NCBI GenBank assembly: GCA_041570235.1
Contig: JBFFWN010000008.1
Location: 1 to 31,065 of the forward strand
DNA from: SZUA-36 sp041570235
GTDB lineage: Bacteria > Pseudomonadota > Gammaproteobacteria > Xanthomonadales > SZUA-36
Reading direction: 5' to 3'
DNA: 31,065 nucleotides
The notes under the pieces are model-generated. The model saw only the letters and a program-made list of their open reading frames with translations, searched no databases and was not told where the DNA came from. This document shows positions 1-7,600 of the stretch, piece after piece. Each line of letters starts with the position of its first letter. Position 1 is the first letter of the stretch. Made by a program: the position numbers and the translations under genes.

Positions 1-59
1 GTAGGCTGGGGATCTCATCGACTTGGGAGTGCCCGGACCGGGCGTCCCGAGGCGACGAC

Positions 60-301
60 CGCGTGCTGCCGCCGGCGCATCTCCATGAAAGGTCTTGATT
101 TGAGGAGGCAGGGCGATGAGAAGCATGCTGGTTGAAATGCGGCGCGGCCTGGCCGAGCAATATGTTCTGGATAACAGCCTGACGTTGACGGAGATTTCCC
201 TGTTGCTTGGGTTTTCCGAGCAGAGTTCGTTTTCACGCGCATTTAAAAACTGGACAGGCAAGGCGCCCAGCGAAGCCCGCCAGGCCCGGGCTGACTTTTA
301 A
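60..301 (+). pseudogene. AraC-family regulator, C-terminal remnant (broken 5' part)
   Basis: The readable part (from 116) is 61 residues and matches the second helix-turn-helix of AraC/XylS regulators: an RRGLAEQY helix, then LTEISLLLGFSEQSSFSRAFKNW. This half normally follows another HTH and a ligand-binding domain. Directly upstream, another frame (frame 3, about 75-113) still reads like the first HTH (HLHERS, stop, FEEAG). The gene is therefore interrupted by an in-frame TGA and a frameshift. The first 90 bases are also much richer in GC than the rest. Either this is a decayed gene or the window edge contains assembly error. Starting translation at the ATG at 116 would give only half a DNA-binding domain, so I do not call it an intact gene. 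It converges on the glycosyltransferase gene, with only 4 bases between their ends. Confidence 0.55.
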
Positions 302-305
302 AAGC

Positions 306-2168
306 TTACTGTTCTTCGATATAGCGGCTTGCCGCTTCGCGTATTTTAGGCCAGGCAAGCAGGGCGCCGGCAAAACCCCGCCAGGTGTTTTTCCAGAAAT
401 CAATTAGTTCATGTCCTTCCAGGGAAGTTGGGAAACCCTTGATGACAAAATCCTCACGGCTTGCCACATCCAGGTCGGCATTGAGTTGTGACATACCATT
501 TCTGAGGTAATTCTGCCAGTTCACCGGGGTCGTTTTGGCATTGGCCATCAGTTCAGCAAGGCGGTTCAGGGTAGCGGCAGAATTTGCCAGCCGGTCCTGA
601 CGGTATTCATTGATCAATACGTCGTAAGGTGCGGCGGCCATGTCTTTAAACCATGAGGCCAGGTGAGCCAGGCGATCCCCGGTTGATTCTGACAGACAGG
701 AGGACTTGTTTTCCAGGATTTTTTCAAAGAAAAACGCCGGAAACGAGTCGACCGGTTTAAAGCTCAGGTGCTGGTCGTTCCAACTGCGCTCAGGCAATGG
801 AAGATGGGGCACCGCCCAAGGGTAATCCAGCGTCACTGATGCGGGATACAGATAATCGAGCATGTTTCCAAACAAGCGGTCCTGGGCTCGCACCATTGGC
901 AGGTAAGGCGGCAGCATCTGGCGGTTATCAAAACCGGTGATTTGGGACATATTGGGCCGCGGTGCAAAATGTGGATGACTTCTGCCACTCCAGACTTTGC
1001 GTGTTGTCAATGCATTGGTGGTCGTTCTCTCGGAGTTCAACATGGCTTTCAGGGACCGGGGCGCCATATCGGGTAACCAGGTATTTCTGGATGAACCGGG
1101 ACAACCCAGTGAGCCGCACTCGGTGACCAGCACAGGAGAGTCAGGTTTTAGCTCACTGACTTGCAGGGAAGTCGCATTGCTGAATCCGGCCGCTTTAAGG
1201 TGGTTTTCCCCAAGCTTATCCAGTGCTTCAGATACGGACAGACCCAGGCACTGCATATGACGTTTAATGGGATCCGGGTTGATGGGCTGGTGCAAATGCG
1301 CCCATTCCTGCTCATCTGCAAAAAAGTCTGCCTCACGCGGGTCATCCGAGAACGTAATGCTGGGATTTACCCGGGGGGGATCAAAGGTGTCACATACCGT
1401 GTCGTCATCCAGCATGACCAGGCGCCGTCCACATGACAATAGCAGTGCGAGGTTGCGGTTCAAGCCTGCGGTCCAGTGGTCACGCCACTTTGATTGATCA
1501 ATCAAAAAACGTATGTCCTGTTCATGGCCAGGCAGGGCTTTTATCAGGTTTTCAATCAGCTGTTGTTGCTCTTGCTGGCCGAAATACTGAATATCCGTAT
1601 CAATACCGGGCGTGTACTTCTCTACGATTTGTTTGTTCTGGCTGATATTTTCCGCTTTTCTGGAGTCATCGATAACATATAGCCGGTGGATACTCGCTGT
1701 ATCGCAGTTAGCGGCAATGGAATCCAGCAGGCGTTCAAGCGCTTTGGGTCGTTCCCAGGTGATGATTGCGGCCACCGGATTGTTATTCTGATCATCACGC
1801 TCAGCGGTTTCACCTTTAGCCTTTAGCCGGTCACAGGTGGCCTTCGCCGATACCAGCATGCCGGTCTTCAGCATTTGCTCAAACACCTGTTTAACAGCGT
1901 CTTTCTGATCCTTCATATCAGGATTTTTATCAATGATCGTGGCCATATGCTGATCGATGGTTTTAAATTCGGAGCAATGTGAAAGGGCAGCAAAGACCTC
2001 GGGCATTGCCATGCAGCGTTTTCCATTGATGGTATTGTGTAACAGGTAATTTCCTCCTGGCACCGGGTAGGCGTTGCACAGGTCAAAAGCAACCCAGTCC
2101 GGTAATGGCTTCAGACCGGCGTAGGGGTCAACCGTGGCGCCAATGGAGAATCCGCTTATATCAGTCAT
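306..2168 (-). CDS. Glycosyltransferase (GT-A, GT2-like) with PqqD/RRE-like N-terminal domain
   Basis: This 620-aa protein is cytosolic, with no signal peptide or obvious membrane segment. Residues about 38-108 look like a PqqD-type winged helix (RiPP recognition element): a strand with HNTINGKRC, a helix MPEVFAALSHC, then a helix ending QMLKTGMLV. From about 131 a GT-A fold begins (PVAAIITWERPKALERLLDS; VIDDS at 165-169). It continues with AGLNRNLALLLSCG and a DxD-type metal/nucleotide site, LDDD, at 253-256. The later stretch RAQDRLFGNMLDYLYP, followed by a PHLPLPER motif, resembles the acceptor side of GT2 enzymes. The start overlaps the end of the 82-aa small-protein gene by 8 bp, implying translational coupling. 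The GT call is fairly firm. The PqqD-like call is by pattern only. Substrate and acceptor are unknown; the small partner protein is an obvious candidate. Confidence 0.7.
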   Translation of the reverse strand: MTDISGFSIGATVDPYAGLKPLPDWVAFDLCNAYPVPGGNYLLHNTINGKRCMAMPEVFAALSHCSEFKTIDQHMATIIDKNPDMKDQKDAVKQVFEQMLKTGMLVSAKATCDRLKAKGETAERDDQNNNPVAAIITWERPKALERLLDSIAANCDTASIHRLYVIDDSRKAENISQNKQIVEKYTPGIDTDIQYFGQQEQQQLIENLIKALPGHEQDIRFLIDQSKWRDHWTAGLNRNLALLLSCGRRLVMLDDDTVCDTFDPPRVNPSITFSDDPREADFFADEQEWAHLHQPINPDPIKRHMQCLGLSVSEALDKLGENHLKAAGFSNATSLQVSELKPDSPVLVTECGSLGCPGSSRNTWLPDMAPRSLKAMLNSERTTTNALTTRKVWSGRSHPHFAPRPNMSQITGFDNRQMLPPYLPMVRAQDRLFGNMLDYLYPASVTLDYPWAVPHLPLPERSWNDQHLSFKPVDSFPAFFFEKILENKSSCLSESTGDRLAHLASWFKDMAAAPYDVLINEYRQDRLANSAATLNRLAELMANAKTTPVNWQNYLRNGMSQLNADLDVASREDFVIKGFPTSLEGHELIDFWKNTWRGFAGALLAWPKIREAASRYIEEQ

Positions 2169-2409
2169 CGTGTTGTTCCTTTATTTCAGCCAGTTTCCCA
2201 CAATATTCCCGGCAGGCGCCAACGGAATGGTACGGCTCGGAAGTGTTCAAGGACAGTTTATAGGCATGCTTTTCCGCCGCGATTTTCATTTGCTCCTTTT
2301 CAGAGTCAGAGTATTTCGCAATAACATCTGAGACCAGTTTTGATGCGGTGTCGCATTGCTCGTGGTCAAAACTGTAAAGCCTCGTTTTCACCTCCGGCAA
2401 CTTGTACAT
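2161..2409 (-). CDS. 82-aa Cys-containing small protein, partner of the glycosyltransferase
   Basis: I do not recognise this protein. It is 82 residues, hydrophilic, without signal peptide or membrane segment. It has three cysteines (C19, C66, C70), the last two as ACREYC near the C-terminus, and a Ser/Thr-rich centre (LSLNTSEPYHS). Its middle is probably helical (SEKEQMKIAAEKHAYK). It ends inside the start of the 620-aa glycosyltransferase gene (8-bp overlap), so the two are co-translated. A strong minus-strand terminator lies 70 bases upstream, which isolates the pair as its own transcription unit. No strong ribosome binding site is visible before the ATG (only AAAGAA). It could be the substrate of the glycosyltransferase (a RiPP-like precursor), a regulatory subunit, or an unrelated small protein. 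The sequence alone does not decide. Confidence 0.6.
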   Translation of the reverse strand: MYKLPEVKTRLYSFDHEQCDTASKLVSDVIAKYSDSEKEQMKIAAEKHAYKLSLNTSEPYHSVGACREYCGKLAEIKEQHDD

Positions 2410-2479
2410 ACTGATTCTTTACAGGTCGATGGGTTCAAACGAGGGATAGATTGTAAGGGAGCGAGCCCTTGCTGTCCTG

Positions 2480-2513
2480 AAAAAAAAGCAAGCGTTTCAA
2501 TTGGAACGCTTGC
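2480..2513 (-). terminator. Intrinsic terminator, minus strand
   Basis: GCAAGCGTT (2488-2496) pairs perfectly with AACGCTTGC (2505-2513) around an 8-base loop. On the minus strand the hairpin is followed by eight T (2480-2487). It ends whatever is transcribed from 2.5-3 kb on the minus strand and insulates the small-protein/glycosyltransferase pair downstream. Confidence 0.85.
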
Positions 2514-2737
2514 CTTACATACCCTGTACGTTTTATCAGTGCGATATTTATAAAGTAAACTGCGAACTCCGTTGTCTTGATAAACAAACTATTTTCTGTT
2601 TCATAGTTTTACTTTTAACCGCCCGGTGTACAGCGGGTGGCGAATTGGTTTTTTGCAAAAGCAACCAGAAAACAGCCTCTTCTCTGGTTATCAGCTTTGC
2701 TAATCAGTAATTTGAGAACCTCTTTCTCAAAACCTCT
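2480..2737 (-). ncRNA. Candidate structured small RNA (about 250 nt)
   Basis: Reading the minus strand, a perfect TATAAT (2743-2748) is followed by an 8-bp stem with a 5-base loop (2711-2718 with 2724-2731). Next comes a composite hairpin in which GCAAAAGC-AACCAGA (2655-2669) pairs with TCTGGTT...GCTTTGC (2683-2700). After that is a GC-rich imperfect hairpin near 2619-2640, and finally the terminator at 2480-2513. The order promoter, structured body, terminator without a credible reading frame is what a small RNA gene looks like. No matching -35 box is evident, so the promoter is weak evidence. I recognise no known RNA family. Confidence 0.35.
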
Positions 2738-2986
2738 CAGATATTATAAGGATACTCCAAGGCACCCCATAATTCTAGCTTGCAGATTTCATCAGAACCG
2801 CTAAATTTGGCGCCATATAGCTGAGTCCGGACAAAACAAAGACGGGCTGGTTTCAGGGTTGGGAACAGGTGTCCCGAAAGACTTTTCGGATGATATTGGG
2901 CGGCACCAGCAAAATGCAGTAAGGCGCGTTACCAAGCAATGAAATTCACCGGCTTGTTTATGCCCGGTATGGGGTAAGCCGCTAAT

Positions 2987-3015
2987 AAAAAAAAGCCGGG
3001 CCAATCTGCCCGGCT
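2987..3015 (-). terminator. Intrinsic terminator, minus strand
   Basis: AGCCGGGC (2994-3001) pairs with GCCCGGCT (3008-3015) around a 6-base loop. On the minus strand it is followed by a run of eight T (2987-2994, the last overlapping the stem). No minus-strand gene ends here. The transcript it stops would start in the roughly 115 bases between it and the plus-strand gene at 3132-3153, or inside that gene. Confidence 0.8.
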
Positions 3016-3152
3016 AAATTGAGGAGGAAAACAGTCATACAATAATTGGAGTGTATGTCTTGAAACAGTAGACACTCAATCTGTAAAAATGTTTAGCAGA
3101 GATGCGATAAAGCGATCAAAAACGCTAAAGATTGCGAATAAAATGGCTGACC

Positions 3153-3875
3153 ATGCGACGATTCAGTATAAAAACACCTGCCGGGGAACTGGAATACAGA
3201 ATTGCCCGCCGTCAGCGCGTCAGGAAAAGGATGCATATGGAGTTGGATGCGACGGGTAAGCTGGTGGTTATTGCACCCGGACACTGGTCTGAAACACAGG
3301 TAAACAGGGTTCTCAGGCAAAATATTTCAAGGGTTGAGCGTTTTATGCTTCACGCAAAAGCGCGGCAGTTGCCTCCTCTGCAATATTGCGACAATGAAAG
3401 GCATTTATTCCTGGGTCAGTCATATCCTTTGACGGTGAAACCTTACGGACTTCGAAACGGTGCCGTGGAGTTTGACGGAAAAGAAATTGTGGCCAGGCTG
3501 CCTGAGATAACCAGCGTCAAAACCCAGGAGCTTTTACAGCACTGGTACCGTCAGCAGGCGCTTTTGGTTTTTAACCAACGAATGAAGCTGATATCCGCGC
3601 AGGCAGATTGGGCCAGGGGTCGGGAACTGACATTGAAACTCAGGCGAATGAAGCGTACCTGGGGTAATTGCTCGTCTTCCGGCGTGATCAAACTCAATAC
3701 ACACTTGATCAAGGCGCCGTTGTCAGTTATCGACTCGGTGGTGGCGCACGAATTGTGTCACCTGGTTGAAATGAATCATGGCAAGGCTTTTTACACCCTG
3801 CTGGAGAACCTCAATCCCAATTGGAAGCAGGACCGGAAACAATTGGTTTCAGAGGGGTATCAATATCTGCGCTGA
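3153..3875 (+). CDS. YgjP-family (DUF45) zinc-dependent hydrolase
   Basis: The protein is 240 aa from the ATG at 3153; a TTG 21 bases upstream would add seven residues. The zinc site is clear: HELCH at residues 199-203 with a third ligand H209 in EMNHGKAFY, i.e. HExxH-x5-H. Before it is the family's typical WGNCSSSGVIKLNTHL block. The N-terminal half is a basic beta-rich domain (RRQRVRKRMHMEL). E. coli YgjP has the same layout; COG places the family as metal-dependent hydrolase/UTP pyrophosphatase, though it was long listed as a peptidase. Neither start has a strong ribosome binding site. The gene stands alone, converging on the DUF1579-like gene. Family assignment is firm; substrate is not. 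Confidence 0.88.
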   Translation: MRRFSIKTPAGELEYRIARRQRVRKRMHMELDATGKLVVIAPGHWSETQVNRVLRQNISRVERFMLHAKARQLPPLQYCDNERHLFLGQSYPLTVKPYGLRNGAVEFDGKEIVARLPEITSVKTQELLQHWYRQQALLVFNQRMKLISAQADWARGRELTLKLRRMKRTWGNCSSSGVIKLNTHLIKAPLSVIDSVVAHELCHLVEMNHGKAFYTLLENLNPNWKQDRKQLVSEGYQYLR

Positions 3876-3908
3876 CACAGGAGTGTTTTTATTGGAGCAT
3901 GCATCCCG

Positions 3909-4460
3909 TCAGGGCTCTTTCCTGATATACAAGCCATCGAACCAGGTTTTCCATTCGCCGCTGTCAGCGTCGCGCTGTTCAAAAAACTGGCGTACGCTAC
4001 CGTCGCCGTTGGGTGTCCATGTGCCCCGGAATGCCTGGCTCTCAGCCGTTTTATAATCATTGATTCTGCCGGTCAAAACCATCGAACCGGCATTATTCAA
4101 GCCACCGGTGTAATCAATCGAATACCCATTCGCCACCCACAGTTGCCGCCACTGGTCTTCAACGGCATCGTAATAATTCATACTTCGACCGGTGCCGCCC
4201 CCGGCGCTGGTCCAGTTTTCCATGACCAGGCAATTCTGATGATGCTTGGTGATCGTGTTGGTGCCCTGGAGTGTCCGGCTTTCATCGTTGGAGTAGACAT
4301 TCCATTCACCCAGCCAAAAATCGAAATCATTGAAGGCGTCCATGGTTTCACAGACCGGTTTTGTCAGGCCTGTCCCGGTCCCACTGTCGACCTGCTCCTG
4401 GGCCAGCAAGGCGGTCGAGACAAACAGACTGAAAAAGACGCATTTTATGGCAATGTTCAT
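3909..4460 (-). CDS. Small secreted protein, DUF1579-like
   Basis: 183 aa. A hydrophobic signal peptide (about residues 1-20, ending LLAQ) is followed by a conserved-looking domain with FDFWLGEW at about 46-53. It also has NYYD...WRQLWV and YTGGL, a pattern seen in DUF1579-type and related periplasmic proteins of unknown function. It is probably an export-dependent beta-rich fold. It is transcribed divergently from gltB, with 230 bases between them holding both promoters. Its ribosome binding site is weak. I can assign a family resemblance but no reaction. Confidence 0.72.
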   Translation of the reverse strand: MNIAIKCVFFSLFVSTALLAQEQVDSGTGTGLTKPVCETMDAFNDFDFWLGEWNVYSNDESRTLQGTNTITKHHQNCLVMENWTSAGGGTGRSMNYYDAVEDQWRQLWVANGYSIDYTGGLNNAGSMVLTGRINDYKTAESQAFRGTWTPNGDGSVRQFFEQRDADSGEWKTWFDGLYIRKEP

Positions 4461-4690
4461 AGATCTTATCCTGCTAAGTGCTTACCTTGTCCCGGTGTTT
4501 TATAGGGTAATCATATCGATCGGTATACATCTCTGCGGCCAGGCGAGCGAAAAAAAAGATCATTATGTCTCAAATCAGGTCTTTTCAAAAAACTGTCACC
4601 GTGTAGGATAGGAGGTTCGTTTGCAAAAAGACGGTGGACATAAGTACACCGGGCCAATCTGACCAGGCAATAGACAGCAAGAATTGAAAC

Positions 4691-7600
4691 ATGAAACAAA
4701 ATAATCAAATCCAGGGGCTCTACAGGCCTGAGAATGCCAAAGATAGCTGTGGTTTCGGGCTGATCGCCCACCAGCATGGAAAACCCAGCCACGAGTTGGT
4801 GAAAACAGCATGCACGGCGCTGACGCGAATGACCCACCGTGGTGCGGTTGCTGCCGATGGCAAGACCGGTGATGGTTGCGGCGTATTGATGCAATTCCCG
4901 GAGTCATTTTTCCGGCAAGTCGCCAAGGATGACAATATCCGCCTGGGCCGCCTTTTTGGCGTTGGAATGGTGTTTCTCAGTTCTGACCCGGAAATGGCTG
5001 AACGGTCCCGAAAACTGCTGAAAAGACATATCAAGAACGAAACCCTGAGCATTGCAGGCTGGCGAAAGGTGCCAATCAATACCGAGGTATGTGGTGAGAC
5101 GGCACTGGCATCGATGCCCTGTATCGAGCAGGTATTTGTCAATATTCCACCCGGTTGGAATTCCCACGATGCAGAAAGGCGGTTTTTTGTCGCCAGGCGT
5201 CTTGCGGCTTATGAAAACATGAACAGGGAAGACCCGGATGAATTATTTTACGTGGCCACGCTTTCCAACCTGACAACGGTTTACAAGGGCCTGGTGATGC
5301 CGGAAAACCTGCCCGAATTCTACCCCGACCTCAAGGACCCGAGGCTTGAAAGCGCCATTTGTCTGTTTCATCAGCGGTTTTCAACCAATACATTGCCAAA
5401 CTGGAAATACGCGCAGCCATTCAGGTACCTGGCCCACAATGGTGAAATCAATACAATCGAAGGCAACCGCAGTTGGTCGGAGGCACGTACACCAAAGTTT
5501 CAGACACCGCTGCTGCCGGATTTGCAGCGAATACGGCCCCTGGTAAACCAGGAGGGCTCGGATTCCTCCTCGCTGGACAATATGCTGGAGTTATTCCTTG
5601 CAGGCGGCATGGATGTATTCCGCGCCATGCGTATCCTGATCCCGCCTGCCTGGCAGGCAGAGCCGGATATGTCCGCCAAGTTACGGGCCTTTTATGAATT
5701 CAACTCAATGCACGTTGAACCATGGGATGGTCCTGCTGGGATCGTGATGACCAATGGCCGTGTAGCTACGTGTAACCTGGACCGCAATGGTTTGCGGCCG
5801 GCGCGTTACGTGATTACAAAGAACGATTGGATCACGTTGGCGTCAGAAGTTGGCGTATGGGATTACCGCGAGTGCGACGTCGTGGAGAAAGGCCGTGTAG
5901 GGCCCGGCGAGATGTTTGTCGTTGACACTCAGCTGGGTAATATCTGGCGTTCGCGTGAAATTGACGATGCCCTGAAGTCTCGGCACCCTTACGGCGACTG
6001 GCTGGCGGAGAACATCATCCGTATATCCAGTAATGATGAGTTGGAGGAAACCGCGGCACAGGTATATATGAAAGACGCCAGCCAGAATTTGCCGATTTTC
6101 GAAAAGCTTTTTGGCGTCAGCAATGAAGAACGCGAACATGTCATACGGGTTATGGCGGAAAACTCTGTAGAGGCCACCGGGTCGATGGGTGATGACACCC
6201 CCATCGCGATCCTGTCCCGGCAAGCAAGACCGGTGTACGACTATTTTCGTCAAAAATTTGCCCAGGTGACCAACCCGCCGATTGATTCTTTAAGGGAAAA
6301 ATCGGCCATGTCGCTGGAAACGCTGATTGGCCGCGAACACAATATTTTCCAGGAGACACATACACAGGCTCACCGTGTTGTTTTGCCCTGGCCGGTATTG
6401 AACGTGGTCAAGTATCGCAGGTTGCTGGAGTTGGATCAGCGCTGGTACAAGCATGAACAGTTCAGCCTGAACTATGACCCGCAGGAAAGCCTGAAGACAG
6501 CATTGGAACGATTATCACGGCAGGTTTCTGAGGCCGTCAATGATGGTGCAGTTTTGATCGTTCTGACCGACCGTGACGTGGTGAAAGGCAAAATCCCCAT
6601 GCACGCTGCATTGGCGACCGGCGCGGTACACCAGCGCCTGATCAGGGACGGCTTGCGTTGCGACTGCAATATCGTGGTCGAAACCGGCTCAGCCCGTGAC
6701 GCACATCATTTTGCCGTCCTGTTTGGTCTGGGCGCCACCGCGGTTTATCCCTACCTGGCTTTCCAGGTGATCAACGACCTGCATGCCAAGGGCGCCCTGA
6801 AGGGTGACCTGCTGGAATTCAGAAAACACTACCGGCGCGGGGTTCGCAAAGGTCTGCTGAAGATTCTGTCAAAGATGGGTATCTCGTGTATCACCAGCTA
6901 CCGTGGCGCTCAACTGTTTGAAGCCGTAGGCCTTGGCAGGGAAATAACCGACCTGTGTTGTCCGGGCGCAGAGGGTAATATCGCTGGTGCCGGTTTCAAA
7001 GAGATCGAAGCGGATCAGAAATTATTGGCGCGTGATGCCTGGAATTTTGGCAAGACCATTTCCCAGGGAGGGCTGCTGAAGTTTACCTGGAACGGCGAAT
7101 TTCATGCCTATAATCCGGACGTGGTGACCACGCTGCAAAAGGCGGTGCAAAGTGGCAACCAGAGTGACTACGACGTTTTTGCCGGTCTGATCAACCATCG
7201 CCCGCCCGCAGCGCTACGTGATTTGTTGAAATTGCGTCCGGCGCTCGAGCCCACGCCAATTGAAAGTGTGGAACCGGCGAAGGGTTTGTTTCCCCGGTTT
7301 GATACGGCTGCCATGTCGATCGGCGCGTTGTCACCGGAAGCGCACGAAGCCCTGGCGGTTGCCATGAACACGCTGGGCGGTAATTCCAATTCAGGCGAGG
7401 GCGGTGAGGACCCTGATCGTTTTAACACCATTCGAAACTCCAATATCAAGCAGGTTGCCTCCGGTCGCTTTGGTGTAACGGCGCACTACCTGGTCAATGC
7501 GAACATACTGCAAATCAAGGTTGCGCAGGGCGCCAAGCCGGGTGAGGGTGGTCAGTTGCCCGGCCACAAGGTGTCGGCCCACATTGCCGCTTTGCGCCAT

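Larger units (their letters stand above)
2410..3131. other. 722-bp gene-free interval with terminators and hairpins
   Basis: No convincing protein gene lies here on either strand; the longest open frames have no family resemblance and no good ribosome binding sites. The interval holds two intrinsic terminators, both oriented for minus-strand transcripts, although no annotated minus-strand gene ends at them. It also holds two well-formed hairpins and a TATAAT box. A minus-strand 18-codon frame (2548-2604) and another running through the second terminator are too short to support. I see no tRNA or rRNA pattern. Confidence 0.7.

Noticed and set aside
2801..3004. 67-codon minus-strand open frame in the gene-free interval
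   Set aside because: Begins inside the stem of the minus-strand terminator at 2987-3015, and has no family match by eye.
306..3875. YgjP-type hydrolase as the maturation protease of the small-protein/glycosyltransferase pair
   Set aside because: It is on the other strand, over 700 bases away behind two terminators, and its family is widespread as a stand-alone gene; no link can be supported.
4143..4505. 120-codon plus-strand open frame
   Set aside because: Antisense to the DUF1579-like secreted protein; no family resemblance and no ribosome binding site.
4649..4663. CCGGGCCAATCTG shared with the terminator hairpin near 3000
   Set aside because: Only 13 bases are shared and the second copy has lost the pairing arm; too short to call a repeat family from two copies.
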